Below, piece by piece: positions 7,857-18,795 of a stretch of DNA of 64,000 nt. The stretch lies in assembly GCF_009749385.1 (NCBI RefSeq), contig NZ_WBIN01000013.1, positions 62,001 to 126,000 of the forward strand, given 5' to 3'. Position 1 is the first letter of the stretch. Every line of letters begins with the position of its first letter. The notes under the pieces are model-generated. The model was not told the DNA's origin and did not search any database. It saw nothing but the letters and a program-made list of their open reading frames with translations. A program made the translations under genes and the position numbers. This DNA is from Agromyces allii. Lineage in GTDB: Bacteria > Actinomycetota > Actinomycetes > Actinomycetales > Microbacteriaceae.

Positions 7857-10828
7857 TGACCGATCCCCGCCCCGACCGCCGGCCGCTCGGGTTCGACTTC
7901 TTCGGCGCGGGCGAACTCGCCGCGCCGAACCTGCCCGTCGCCGAGGTCGCCGCGATCCTGCGCGAGCAGTGGGGGCTCGACGTTCACCTGGAGTCGCTCG
8001 GCAGCCAGCAGGACCAGAACTTCCTCGCACTCTCGTCGGCGGCCGCTGCCGACGGGAGCCGGACCGTCGATCCGGTTCCGATCGGCGTCGTGAAGATCAC
8101 GAATCCCGGATTCACGGCGCTCGAGCTCTCGGCACAGGACGCGGCGGCCTCGCGCATCGCGGCGCACGCGCCGACGCTCCGCATCGCGACCACGACGACG
8201 GATGCCGCGGGCCGGCCGCGCTCGATCGTCGCCGACACGACCGAGGGCCCCCTCAGCATCCGCCTCATCGAGTTCCTCGGCGGAGGAACGCTGCACGGCG
8301 ACGCATACCTCTCGCCGCATGCGATCGCGCGCCTGGGCGGGCTGGCGGCGCACGTGAGCCTCGCCCTCGCCGACTTCGAGCACGACGGCCTCGACCGCGT
8401 GCTGCAGTGGGATCCCCGTTTCGCCGACCGCGTCGTCGAACTGCTCGCGCCGCACCACCCCGACGGGGCCAGGCGCGAGCGGGTGACGGATGCCGCGGCC
8501 GCCGCCTGGACCGCGATCGCCGCCCTCGCGGGCGACCTGCCGATGCAGGGCGTGCACCTGGATCTCACCGACGACAACGTCGTGCGCTCGACCGACGCTG
8601 ACCCCGACCACTCCGGCGACGCCGGCCTGCCCGACGGCCTCATCGACTTCGGCGATGTGACGCGCTCATGGGCGGTCGCCGAACTCGCGATCACGATCTC
8701 GTCGGTGCTGCACCACGCGGGCGCCGAGCCGGTCTCGGTGCTGCCCGCGATCCGCGCGTTCCACGCACTGCGCCCGCTCTCGCCGGCCGAAGTGGCGGCC
8801 ATCTGGCCGCTCGTCGTCGTGCGCGGCGCCGTGCTCGTCGTGAGCGGCGAGCACCAGGTGCAGCTCGACGGCGGCGAGAACGCATATGCCGCCGACGGCA
8901 TCGAGCGGGAGTGGCGCATCTTCGAGCAGGCGGTGTCGATTCCCACCGCGGTGATGACGGCGCAGATCGCGGCAGAACTCGGCGTCGAGCTCCCGGCCGG
9001 TGAGACCGCGACGGGCACCTTCGGAGTTCGGTTGCCCGACCTCGACACCTCGGCGGCCGTGCGACTCGACGTCTCCCCCGAGTCCGACGCGGTCGACGCC
9101 GGGGCGTGGCTCGACACCGAGCTCGAGGAGCGCCTCGCACTGGACGCGCTCGACTCCGGAGCATCCGCCGCGTGGATCGAGCGCGCGACGCCGCGACTCA
9201 CCGGGAGCCGCATCCGCTCGGCTGCGTCGTCGGCCACGATCCCGACCGGCATCGACGTCTGGTTCGCCGACCAGCAGCGCCTCGAGGTCGTCGAATCACG
9301 CTCGGCCGGAACCCGACTCGTCGTCGAGGTGCCGCCCGCGAGCCTGCCCGACCAGCCCGTCGCCGACGGGCTCCCGCGACGTGCACGCGTGCGCATCCGC
9401 CTCGAGCAAGTCGGGCAGCCCGCCGTTCCGCACCTCGTGCGACCCGAGTACGCGCACGGCTGGCTGGCGCAGACGGTCGACCCGGCGCCGCTGCTCGGGC
9501 TCGCGACATCCGCTCGACCGACACCGTCGGTGGCCGCCGTCACCGACACCGACGCTCTGCTCGCCCGCCGCACCGCGAGCTTCGCCGAGGTGCAGGAGCA
9601 CTACTACGAGGCGCCGCCGCGCATCGAGCGCGGGTGGCGCGAGCACCTCGTCGGCGTCGACGGGCGCGCGTACCTCGACATGGTGAACAACGTGACGCCG
9701 CTCGGGCACGGGCACGTGGGCGTCGCCGATGCCGTCAGCCGCCAACTGCGTCGGCTCAACACGAACTCGCGGTTCCACTACGGCGCCGTGGTCGAGTACG
9801 CCGAGCGGCTCGCCGCCCTCGCGCCCGATCCGCTCGACACCGTGTTCCTCGTGAACTCGGGCTCGGAGGCCGCCGATCTCGCGATCCGCGTCGCCCTCGC
9901 GGCCACCGGCCGACGCGACGTGGTCGCGATCCTCGAGGCGTACCACGGCTGGACCTACGCATCCGATGCGGTGAGCACCTCGGTCGCCGACAACCCGAAC
10001 GCGCTCGCCACCCGGCCCGACTGGGTGCACGGCGTCGACGCGCCGAACCCGTTCCGCGGCGTGCATCGCGGGGCGGATGCCGCGCGCTACGCGCCCGAGG
10101 CCGCGGCCGTGATCGCGGGGCTCGCCGCCGCCGGGCGCCCGCCCGCCGCCTTCATCGCCGAGACGTTCTTCGGCAACGCCGGAGGCATCCCGCTGCCCGA
10201 CGGATACCTCGCCGAGGTCTACGCGGCCGTGCGCGCCGCCGGCGGACTCGCGATCGCCGACGAGGTGCAGGCCGGGTTCGGCCGCCTCGGGCACTGGTTC
10301 TGGGGCTTCGAGCAGCAGGGCGTCGTGCCCGATGTCATCGCCGTGGCCAAGGCCGCGGGCAACGGCTACCCGCTCGGCGCGGTCATCACGACGCGCGAGA
10401 TCGCGGCCCGGTTCCGCAGCCAGGGCTACTTCTTCTCCTCCACGGGCGGCAGCCCCGCGTCCAGCGTCGCCGGCCTCGCCGTGCTCGACGCGTTCCGCGA
10501 CGAGGGCCTGCAGCGCAACGCCCTCGACGTCGGCACGCGGCTGAAGCACCGCCTCGAGGAGCTCGCCACGCGGCATCCGCTCATCGGAGCCGTGCACGGG
10601 CTCGGCCTCTACCTCGGCGTCGAGTTCGTGCGCGACCGCGCGACCCTCGAACCCGCCACGGCCGAGACCGCGGCGATCTGCGACCGCCTGCTCGCGCTCG
10701 GCGTGATCATGCAGCCGACCGGCGACCACCAGAACGTGTTGAAGACCAAGCCGCCGCTCTGCCTCGACGACGAGTCGGCCGACTTCTTCGTGGCCATGCT
10801 CGACCGGGTGCTGACCGAGGGCTGGTAG
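7856..10828 (+). CDS. Kinase / class-III aminotransferase-fold fusion, probable kinase-phospholyase
   Basis: The 990-residue protein has three parts. Residues ~10-370 are an aminoglycoside-phosphotransferase (APH)-type kinase with the catalytic HLDLTDDN loop and the metal-binding IDFGD. Residues ~375-570 are a beta-rich segment I do not recognise. Residues ~575-990 are a PLP class-III aminotransferase fold (NSGSEAADLAIR, AYHGWTYASDA, IADEVQAGFGRLG) with the PLP lysine at about 832 (AVAKAAGNGYPLG). In eukaryotes the matching pair is hydroxylysine kinase and the AGXT2L phospholyases, and bacterial fusions helped to identify them. A phosphorylate-then-eliminate route on an amino alcohol is therefore a reasonable inference. 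Plain transamination cannot be excluded. Confidence 0.85.
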   Translation: MTDPRPDRRPLGFDFFGAGELAAPNLPVAEVAAILREQWGLDVHLESLGSQQDQNFLALSSAAAADGSRTVDPVPIGVVKITNPGFTALELSAQDAAASRIAAHAPTLRIATTTTDAAGRPRSIVADTTEGPLSIRLIEFLGGGTLHGDAYLSPHAIARLGGLAAHVSLALADFEHDGLDRVLQWDPRFADRVVELLAPHHPDGARRERVTDAAAAAWTAIAALAGDLPMQGVHLDLTDDNVVRSTDADPDHSGDAGLPDGLIDFGDVTRSWAVAELAITISSVLHHAGAEPVSVLPAIRAFHALRPLSPAEVAAIWPLVVVRGAVLVVSGEHQVQLDGGENAYAADGIEREWRIFEQAVSIPTAVMTAQIAAELGVELPAGETATGTFGVRLPDLDTSAAVRLDVSPESDAVDAGAWLDTELEERLALDALDSGASAAWIERATPRLTGSRIRSAASSATIPTGIDVWFADQQRLEVVESRSAGTRLVVEVPPASLPDQPVADGLPRRARVRIRLEQVGQPAVPHLVRPEYAHGWLAQTVDPAPLLGLATSARPTPSVAAVTDTDALLARRTASFAEVQEHYYEAPPRIERGWREHLVGVDGRAYLDMVNNVTPLGHGHVGVADAVSRQLRRLNTNSRFHYGAVVEYAERLAALAPDPLDTVFLVNSGSEAADLAIRVALAATGRRDVVAILEAYHGWTYASDAVSTSVADNPNALATRPDWVHGVDAPNPFRGVHRGADAARYAPEAAAVIAGLAAAGRPPAAFIAETFFGNAGGIPLPDGYLAEVYAAVRAAGGLAIADEVQAGFGRLGHWFWGFEQQGVVPDVIAVAKAAGNGYPLGAVITTREIAARFRSQGYFFSSTGGSPASSVAGLAVLDAFRDEGLQRNALDVGTRLKHRLEELATRHPLIGAVHGLGLYLGVEFVRDRATLEPATAETAAICDRLLALGVIMQPTGDHQNVLKTKPPLCLDDESADFFVAMLDRVLTEGW

Positions 10829-10963
10829 TCCTCGCACCGAGCCGCCGTCGACGGCGCTTGTCAACCCCCTCCGTGTCGTTCGAAGGTTCGATGCGGGCCG
10901 CCGACCCCCTGCCTAGGGTGGAGGAATCCGACCGGGATCCGAACGACGACGGCAGGAGCAGCG

Positions 10964-11881
10964 ATGACGAACCCTGAGCGCACGGCCTCCGCGGCGAGCG
11001 CAGCGCCGCAACATCCTCGAGCAGCGGGTGCGACCTCCGCCACGGCACCCCCTCGCGATCTCGCCAGGCAGCTCGTCGTCGCGGTCAGTGCCGTGGTCGC
11101 CGTCGTCGGCTCGTTCATCGGGTCGGGCGCGGCCGGCGGTCAGCGGGTTCAGGATGCCGCGGGCGGCGCACTCGCGGCCGACGCGACGCTCGTGGCGCCG
11201 GGCGGCGGCGCCTTCAGCATCTGGTCGCTCATCTACTTCGGGCTGCTCGCGTATGCGGTGTGGCAGTTCCTGCCCGCTCAGCGCACCGACGAACGACACC
11301 GCCGGATCGGCCCGTGGATCGCGGCGTCGCTGCTGCTGAACGCGGCCTGGATCCTCAGCATCCAGTTCGACCTGCTGTGGCTGAGCGTTCCCGTGATCGC
11401 GGCGCTGCTCGTGGTGCTCGTCGCGGCGTTCCGCATCGGACTCGCCCTTCGCCCGAAGAGCATGACCGACGCGCTGGTCACCGACGGCACGATCGGCCTC
11501 TACCTCGGATGGGTCTGCGTCGCGACGATCGCCAACGTCGCGGCCGTGCTCGTCGCGGCCGGATTCGACGGGTTCGGCCTGCCGCCCGAGACCTGGTCGG
11601 TGGCGCTCGTCGCCGTCGCAGGACTGCTCGGCATGGCCCTGGCCGTCTGGGACCGCGGGCGGATCGCTCCGGCGCTCTCGCTCAGCTGGGGCCTCGCGTG
11701 GATCGCCGTCGCGCGCCTCACCGACGAACCCTCGTCGACGGTGACCGGCATCGCGGCGATCGTGGCGGTCGTCGCCGTGCTGCTCACGACGACGGCGATG
11801 CGGGTCGTGGCGATGCGCGCGGCGGGCGGGCGGGCGCCCGACATCGCTGCGCACGATCCGAGCGCGCCGAGGGCCGACTGA
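10964..11881 (+). CDS. TspO/MBR-like tryptophan-rich membrane protein
   Basis: This 305-residue membrane protein has a ~30-residue polar N terminus and about seven hydrophobic segments. Segments such as PGGGAFSIWSLIYFGLLAYA, WIAASLLLNAAWILSIQFD and LSWGLAWIAVARL resemble the TspO/MBR group (tetrapyrrole- or stress-linked). At 305 residues it is much longer than classical TspO (~160). A TAGGGT box at 10914-10919 is the likely -10, and an AGGAG ribosome-binding site precedes the ATG. Function is unknown; the family resemblance is moderate. Confidence 0.6.
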   Translation: MTNPERTASAASAAPQHPRAAGATSATAPPRDLARQLVVAVSAVVAVVGSFIGSGAAGGQRVQDAAGGALAADATLVAPGGGAFSIWSLIYFGLLAYAVWQFLPAQRTDERHRRIGPWIAASLLLNAAWILSIQFDLLWLSVPVIAALLVVLVAAFRIGLALRPKSMTDALVTDGTIGLYLGWVCVATIANVAAVLVAAGFDGFGLPPETWSVALVAVAGLLGMALAVWDRGRIAPALSLSWGLAWIAVARLTDEPSSTVTGIAAIVAVVAVLLTTTAMRVVAMRAAGGRAPDIAAHDPSAPRAD

Positions 11882-11901
11882 GCCGCGTCGGGGCCCGCGA
11901 G

Positions 11902-11913
11902 TAGGCTGCGGGA
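11902..11913 (+). promoter_or_regulatory. Leaderless-type -10 box of the double hydrolase gene
   Basis: TAGGCT (11902-11907) is followed by exactly 6 nt and the ATG at 11914. There is no ribosome-binding site, so the mRNA most likely begins at the start codon. Confidence 0.55.
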
Positions 11914-13560
11914 ATGCCCGCTCGCACGTTCCGTTGGGGCGATCGCACGATCGTCGTCCACGAGACGCCGCGCCCCGGCGCCGAGGCGGGTACGCCGCTC
12001 GGCGCCCCTGCCGACGACCCCGGTCCCGCGACGCCGCCCACCTACGTGCTGGTGCACGGCCTCGGCATGGCGGCCGAGTACTGGGGCGGCCTCGGCGAGC
12101 GCCTCGCCCCGACCGGCCGGGTGCTCGCGCTCGACCTGCCCGGCTTCGGCGAGGCGCCCGAACCGGCCCGGGTGCTCTCCGTGCCCGAGACCGCAGACCT
12201 CGTCGCCGACCTGGTGCGGGCCGAACGCCTCGCACGTCCTGTGCTCGTCGGGCATTCCATGGGCGCCCAGATCGTCGCAGACCTTGCGGCGCGGCACCCA
12301 GAGCTGGTCGAACGCATCGTGCTCATCGGCCCCTCGGTCAATCCGCGAGAACGCTCGCGGGCCAGGCAGACCGCCCGCCTGCTGCAGGACGTCGCCGTGA
12401 TCGACCCCGTCGCGTTCGCGCGCGGCGCCGGAGCCATGGCCGAGGCCGGACTGCCCTGGGTGCTCGCGAATCTGCGGCCGGCGCTCGAGCACCATCTCGA
12501 ACGCGTGATGCCGCACGTGCGCGCCGAGACCCTCGTGGTGCGCGGCGAGGACGACCGCGTCGTGCCCCGCTTCTGGGCGCAGGCCGTCGCGGGCCTCGCG
12601 CCGAACGCACGCTATGCCGAGGTCCCGGGTCGGGGCCACGAGGTGGTCGCCCGCGACACCGGCGAGCTCGACGACCTCGTCATCGCCCACGCCCTGGGCG
12701 ATCGGCCCGGGCGCCGTCTCGCCCCGTACGAACGCCGCATCGCCCTGTCGCGCTCGTTCGGCGGCAGCACCACGACCAGGGTCGGATGGGTGCTGCGCGA
12801 CTACGGCTACGGCATCCGCTGGCGCCTCGCGCAGCTCGTCGCCGGCGACCCGCCCGCCCGCTGGCGCGAAGGCGACCCGACGCTGCCCGACGTCGTGCTG
12901 GTGCCAGGGGTGCACGAGCACTGGAGCTTCCTGACCAGACTCGCCGACGCGCTCAACCGGGCCGGGCACCGCATCACCATCGTGCGCGGACTCGGCATGA
13001 ACCGTCGCCCCGTTCCCGACACGTCGCGCAGGCTGCAACGCGCGCTCGCCCGGGTGGCCGCGCCGCCCGCCGGGCGTGTGATCGTGGCGCACAGCAAGGG
13101 CGGGCTCATCGCCAAGCACCTGTTGACCGACCTCGTGCGTGGGTCGGGGCCGTTCGGAACCTCGGCCGTGGAGCGGCTCGACGTTCGCGGGGCCGTCACG
13201 CTCGCCGCGCCCTACGCGGGTTCGGTGCGGGCCCGATGGTTCCTCGACCCGAGCATGCGGGCGTTCCTCCCCACGGATGCCACGATCCTCGAGCTCCAGC
13301 GCGACGCGGCCGTGAACGCCAACATCGTCTCGATCTTCGGCACGCTCGACGCCCACGTCACCGAGGGCAGTGCGCTCGCCGGTGCGACGAACGTGATCGT
13401 GCCCGCGGCCGGGCACTTCCGCCTCACAGGCTCGGCGGCCGCGCACCGCGCCGTCATCGAGGGCGTCGCCTCGCTCGCGGGCGCCCCGCTCACGCGCGCC
13501 GCGGCGCCGCTGCCTCCCGAGGGGCTCGCGACCGCTCCGGTGGAGCCCGTCACACGCTGA
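11914..13560 (+). CDS. Protein with two tandem alpha/beta-hydrolase domains
   Basis: The 548-residue protein carries two complete-looking alpha/beta-hydrolase folds. The first (~40-255) has VLVHGLGMAAEYW as oxyanion motif, VGHSMGA with nucleophile Ser115, an acid in RGEDDRVV and His in VPGRGHEV. The second (~325-530) has VLVPGVHEHWSF, a lipase-like AHSKGG elbow with Ser394, and a C-terminal AAGHFRL histidine. The second resembles secreted-lipase/PGAP1-like folds more than the first, so this is probably a fusion rather than a recent duplication. No signal peptide is seen. Substrates are unknown; ester or lipid hydrolysis is expected. Confidence 0.82.
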   Translation: MPARTFRWGDRTIVVHETPRPGAEAGTPLGAPADDPGPATPPTYVLVHGLGMAAEYWGGLGERLAPTGRVLALDLPGFGEAPEPARVLSVPETADLVADLVRAERLARPVLVGHSMGAQIVADLAARHPELVERIVLIGPSVNPRERSRARQTARLLQDVAVIDPVAFARGAGAMAEAGLPWVLANLRPALEHHLERVMPHVRAETLVVRGEDDRVVPRFWAQAVAGLAPNARYAEVPGRGHEVVARDTGELDDLVIAHALGDRPGRRLAPYERRIALSRSFGGSTTTRVGWVLRDYGYGIRWRLAQLVAGDPPARWREGDPTLPDVVLVPGVHEHWSFLTRLADALNRAGHRITIVRGLGMNRRPVPDTSRRLQRALARVAAPPAGRVIVAHSKGGLIAKHLLTDLVRGSGPFGTSAVERLDVRGAVTLAAPYAGSVRARWFLDPSMRAFLPTDATILELQRDAAVNANIVSIFGTLDAHVTEGSALAGATNVIVPAAGHFRLTGSAAAHRAVIEGVASLAGAPLTRAAAPLPPEGLATAPVEPVTR

Positions 13561-13601
13561 CGCGGGGCGCCGTCCTCCCGCGGCGCCTCCGCGCCGATCC
13601 C

Positions 13602-13613
13602 TAGACTGGGCGC
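13602..13613 (+). promoter_or_regulatory. Leaderless-type -10 box of the DUF2207-like gene
   Basis: TAGACT (13602-13607) lies exactly 6 nt before the GTG at 13614, without a ribosome-binding site. This supports GTG as the true start. Confidence 0.5.
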
Positions 13614-14732
13614 GTGCTCGCCACCGTCATCCTGCTCGCCGTCGTCCCAGCGCTCGTCATCTTCGCGCTCGGCGTCGTCGCCCGCATCGTGTCACGGCAG
13701 CCCGTGCACTCCCCCGTCGTGCAGTACACGCGTGCCCGAGGGGCATCGGTGCTCCACGACGCGCTCCTCGTCGAGGCCGACCGGCGTGCGGCCGCCGCGG
13801 TGCTCGTCGACCTCGCGGTGTCCCGGCGCATCCGCATCATCGCCGGCGAGGGCAAGCGCGAACCGATCGGCGTCGAACTCCAGCCCGGCGGCGTGTTCAC
13901 CGACGACGAGTTCGCCGTCCTCGAGGCGATCTTCGGGCCCGAGCACACGACCGAGCGCCTGCGACGGTTCTCGTCGGATCGGCGCGCGCTGGCCGCCAGG
14001 CTGAAGGCCGTGGTGCGCGACGCGCACTACGCGCTCGCCCGCGCCGGGCTCGTCGCCGAGGCCCGCATGACGTGGCCGGGCACGACCCTCACCGTGCTCG
14101 CCTATCTCGGCATGCTCGTCGAGGGCCTGTTCATCGTCGCCTCGCTGGGAGCCGGCGACTGGCCGGCCCTCATCGCGACGGTCGCGGCCCTGGCCGTCAC
14201 GATCGCGACGATCGTCGTGACGCCCGCGTCGTGGCGCCGGTTCCTGCCGCCGGCGCGCGAGCCGCGCGAACACCTCGACGGCCTGCGCCGGTACCTCGAG
14301 TTCGCCGAGGCCGACCGCCTCCGCACGCTGCAGTCGCCGACGGGCGCCCAGCTCGTGCCCGTTCCGCAGACGACGGATGCCGAGGCGCCCGCTGGCGCGT
14401 CCGCGACCCCCGCGGCATCCGACGCCCTCGCGCGCTTCCACCTGCACGAACGGCTCCTTCCCTACGCCGTGCTGTTCGGTCTCGAACAGGCGTGGATCGC
14501 CGCGCTCCAGCTCGACCTCGGCACCCTCGAACGCACCAAGCGAGACACGCTCGACGACCTCGTCGACGGCACTGCAGAGGCCGCGGAGCTCGCGGTGCAC
14601 CTCGACACACTGAGTGTGCTCGTCGCCCACGTGCCGCGGCTCGCGATGAACCTCGGAGCCCTCGTCGATGCGAAGGGCACCGTCGTCGACCTCGCCGACG
14701 CCGTCGGCGACCTGTTCAGGATCATCGAATGA
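13614..14732 (+). CDS. DUF2207-like membrane protein
   Basis: This 372-residue protein has one N-terminal membrane anchor (residues ~2-25), a soluble winged-helix-like segment (FTDDEFAVLEAIFG, about 95-150), and two closely spaced membrane segments (~152-195). Its cytoplasmic tail contains YLEFAEADRLRTL and ERLLPYAVLFGLEQAW. This matches the C-terminal half of DUF2207 proteins. The usual secreted beta-rich N-terminal half is absent. Function is unknown. Its stop overlaps the next start by ATGA, so the KANL3-type hydrolase gene is co-translated. Confidence 0.65.
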   Translation: MLATVILLAVVPALVIFALGVVARIVSRQPVHSPVVQYTRARGASVLHDALLVEADRRAAAAVLVDLAVSRRIRIIAGEGKREPIGVELQPGGVFTDDEFAVLEAIFGPEHTTERLRRFSSDRRALAARLKAVVRDAHYALARAGLVAEARMTWPGTTLTVLAYLGMLVEGLFIVASLGAGDWPALIATVAALAVTIATIVVTPASWRRFLPPAREPREHLDGLRRYLEFAEADRLRTLQSPTGAQLVPVPQTTDAEAPAGASATPAASDALARFHLHERLLPYAVLFGLEQAWIAALQLDLGTLERTKRDTLDDLVDGTAEAAELAVHLDTLSVLVAHVPRLAMNLGALVDAKGTVVDLADAVGDLFRIIE

Positions 14733-15490
14733 CCGACGAGCCCGTCCGCATCGACGTCTCCCGAGCGACGGATGCCGCGGGCGCGAGTGCCGCCGATGCC
14801 TCGGGCCTGCTCGGCGGCGTGCCCTCGGTGGGCGGGCTCTCGGGCCGACCGGCCGACGCGTGGGCCACCCTCGTCGTCGCACACGGTGCGGGCACGGGCA
14901 TGGAGCATCCGTTCCTCGAGGGGTTCGCAACGGCCGTGCAGGCGCTCGGCGTCGCGACCCTGCGGTTCGACTTCCCCTACCGCGAGGCCGGCCGCAAGTT
15001 CCCCGACCGGGCGCCCGTCGCGACCGCGACCTGGCGAAGCGTCGTCGAGTTCGCGCGCGCACGGTCGGTCGAGGCCGGCGCACCCGACGAGCCGATCTGG
15101 GTCTCCGGCAAGTCCTTCGGCGGACGCATGGCGTCGATGGCCGTGGCCGAGGGCATGCCCGCCGCCGGCCTCGCGTTCCTCGGGTACCCGTTGCACCCGC
15201 CCGGACGCCCCGAGAAGGCGCGCGACGAGCACCTGCCCGACGTGGCCGCCCCGATGCTGTTCCTCCAGGGACGCAACGACCCGTTCGCCGCCCCGAACGA
15301 GCAGCTCGACGACCTCGTCGGCCGGCTCCGGGCGGAACGCGGTCCGACGGGCGCCCCGATCTCACTCGAGTGGATCGCCGACGCCAACCACTCGTTCGAG
15401 ATCAAGGGCCGCAAGCGCCCGGCGCACGAGATCGGGGCCTCGCTCGCGGCATCCGTCGTCGACGTCATGCGGGCGAACCCGCCGGCCTGA
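14729..15490 (+). CDS. KANL3/Tex30-type alpha/beta hydrolase
   Basis: The 253-residue protein has LVVAHGAGTGMEHPFLEGFA near the N terminus, RFDFPYREAG, the nucleophile elbow WVSGKSFGGRMAS, MLFLQGRNDPF with the acidic residue, and IADANHSFEI with the catalytic His. This set is typical of the small KANL3/Tex30-like hydrolases, which are widespread and poorly characterised. The ATG overlaps the previous stop (ATGA). A GC-rich hairpin follows its stop. Confidence 0.85.
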   Translation: MTDEPVRIDVSRATDAAGASAADASGLLGGVPSVGGLSGRPADAWATLVVAHGAGTGMEHPFLEGFATAVQALGVATLRFDFPYREAGRKFPDRAPVATATWRSVVEFARARSVEAGAPDEPIWVSGKSFGGRMASMAVAEGMPAAGLAFLGYPLHPPGRPEKARDEHLPDVAAPMLFLQGRNDPFAAPNEQLDDLVGRLRAERGPTGAPISLEWIADANHSFEIKGRKRPAHEIGASLAASVVDVMRANPPA

Positions 15491-15493
15491 ACG

Positions 15494-15534
15494 CCGACGC
15501 CGGGACCGCCTCGAGAGGTCGGCGCCGGCGTCGG
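15494..15534. terminator. GC-rich hairpin between convergent genes
   Basis: CCGACGCCGG (15494-15503) pairs with CCGGCGTCGG (15525-15534) across a 21-nt loop, between the two convergent stops at 15490 and 15562. There is no T-run. A terminator role is inferred from position. Confidence 0.4.
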
Positions 15535-15561
15535 TTCGGAACGGCGTCGGTTTCGAACCGG

Positions 15562-16362
15562 TCAGCCGCGGTCGAGCGCGCTCCAGATGTCGTCGCCGCG
15601 AAGCGTCGCATCGGCACCGCCGTCGACGTAGATCGTCTGGCCGGTGACGTGCGTGTTCTCCTCGCTCGTGAGCCAGGCGAGCAGTCGCGCGATGACGACC
15701 GCGTCGGAGTGGCCGTTGAGCGGCATCGGCACCGCCGCGTCGACCATCGCGCGCCCCTCCTCGGTTGCGAGGAGCGGCGCGGTCATGGGCGTGACGACCG
15801 TGCCCGGGGCCACGGCGTTCACGGGGATGCCGGCTCCCGCATAGCGCGGCGCGATCGACTCGCGGCGCACCCACCGGCTGAGCGCGCGCTTCGACGAGGG
15901 GTAGTTGAGGTAGCCGGTCTCGGGCCCCTGCTCGGCGAGGGCCGCACCGATCTCGAGGGCCTTCGCCTCGTCGCCGGCCAGCAGCGCCTCGACGAGCTCG
16001 GTCGAGTTCGGCTGCAGGCTCGCCATCGAACTCACGACGGCGATGCGCGGCGCGTCGGAGGCCGCGAGGGTCGGCGCCAGCGCGTCGAGGAACTCGGTGA
16101 CGCCGAAGTAGTTCACGGCCACGGTCAACGGGATCGGCGCCGAGATTCCGGCCGCCGCGATGACGGCGTCGACGACGCCGCCCGAGGCCGCGACGACGGC
16201 GGCCGCTGCGGCCGACCGTCCGTCGGCGGTGGACAGGTCTGCGGTGATGTCGGCGCCCTTGAGGTCGACGCCGATGACCCGGTGGCCGCGGTCGGAGAGG
16301 AGTGCCGCGGCGGCTGCTCCGATGCCCGATCCGGCCCCGGTGATGACATACGTTCTGCTCAT
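15562..16362 (-). CDS. Short-chain dehydrogenase/reductase (SDR)
   Basis: The 266-residue classical SDR starts MSRTYVITGAGSGIGAAAAA (the TGxxxGIG cofactor motif). It has AAGIS, the catalytic Ser in VVSSMASL, Tyr and Lys in YPSSKRAL, and the terminal HVTGQTIYVDGG. The position after the first glycine motif reads GVDLKG, favouring NAD(H). Related proteins act on 3-alpha-hydroxysteroids or simple alcohols, but the substrate cannot be read. A TAGCGT box 7 nt before the ATG suggests a leaderless transcript. Confidence 0.9.
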   Translation of the reverse strand: MSRTYVITGAGSGIGAAAAALLSDRGHRVIGVDLKGADITADLSTADGRSAAAAAVVAASGGVVDAVIAAAGISAPIPLTVAVNYFGVTEFLDALAPTLAASDAPRIAVVSSMASLQPNSTELVEALLAGDEAKALEIGAALAEQGPETGYLNYPSSKRALSRWVRRESIAPRYAGAGIPVNAVAPGTVVTPMTAPLLATEEGRAMVDAAVPMPLNGHSDAVVIARLLAWLTSEENTHVTGQTIYVDGGADATLRGDDIWSALDRG

Positions 16363-16375
16363 GTCATCGACGCTA
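16363..16375 (-). promoter_or_regulatory. Leaderless-type -10 box of the SDR gene
   Basis: On the minus strand TAGCGT (16370-16375) is followed by 7 nt and the ATG at 16362. No ribosome-binding site is seen. Confidence 0.45.
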
Positions 16376-16466
16376 CGCCGATGATCCAGGCCCCCGCTCG
16401 AAGAGCAGACCGACCTGATTTCAAGCTGTGAATCGGGGCTGGGCCGTGCCGGCTCGGGCCGCCCGA

Positions 16467-18743
<2,277 letters not shown>

Positions 18744-18783
18744 GGGATCCGATTCTGACAGGCGCAACCGACATCCGCGCGCG

Positions 18784-18795
18784 TAGCCTGAGGAG
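18784..18795 (+). promoter_or_regulatory. Leaderless-type -10 box of the molybdopterin oxidoreductase gene
   Basis: TAGCCT (18784-18789) lies 6 nt before the ATG at 18796. The 6 nt (GAGGAG) also look like a ribosome-binding site, but it abuts the ATG too closely to work as one. Confidence 0.45.
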
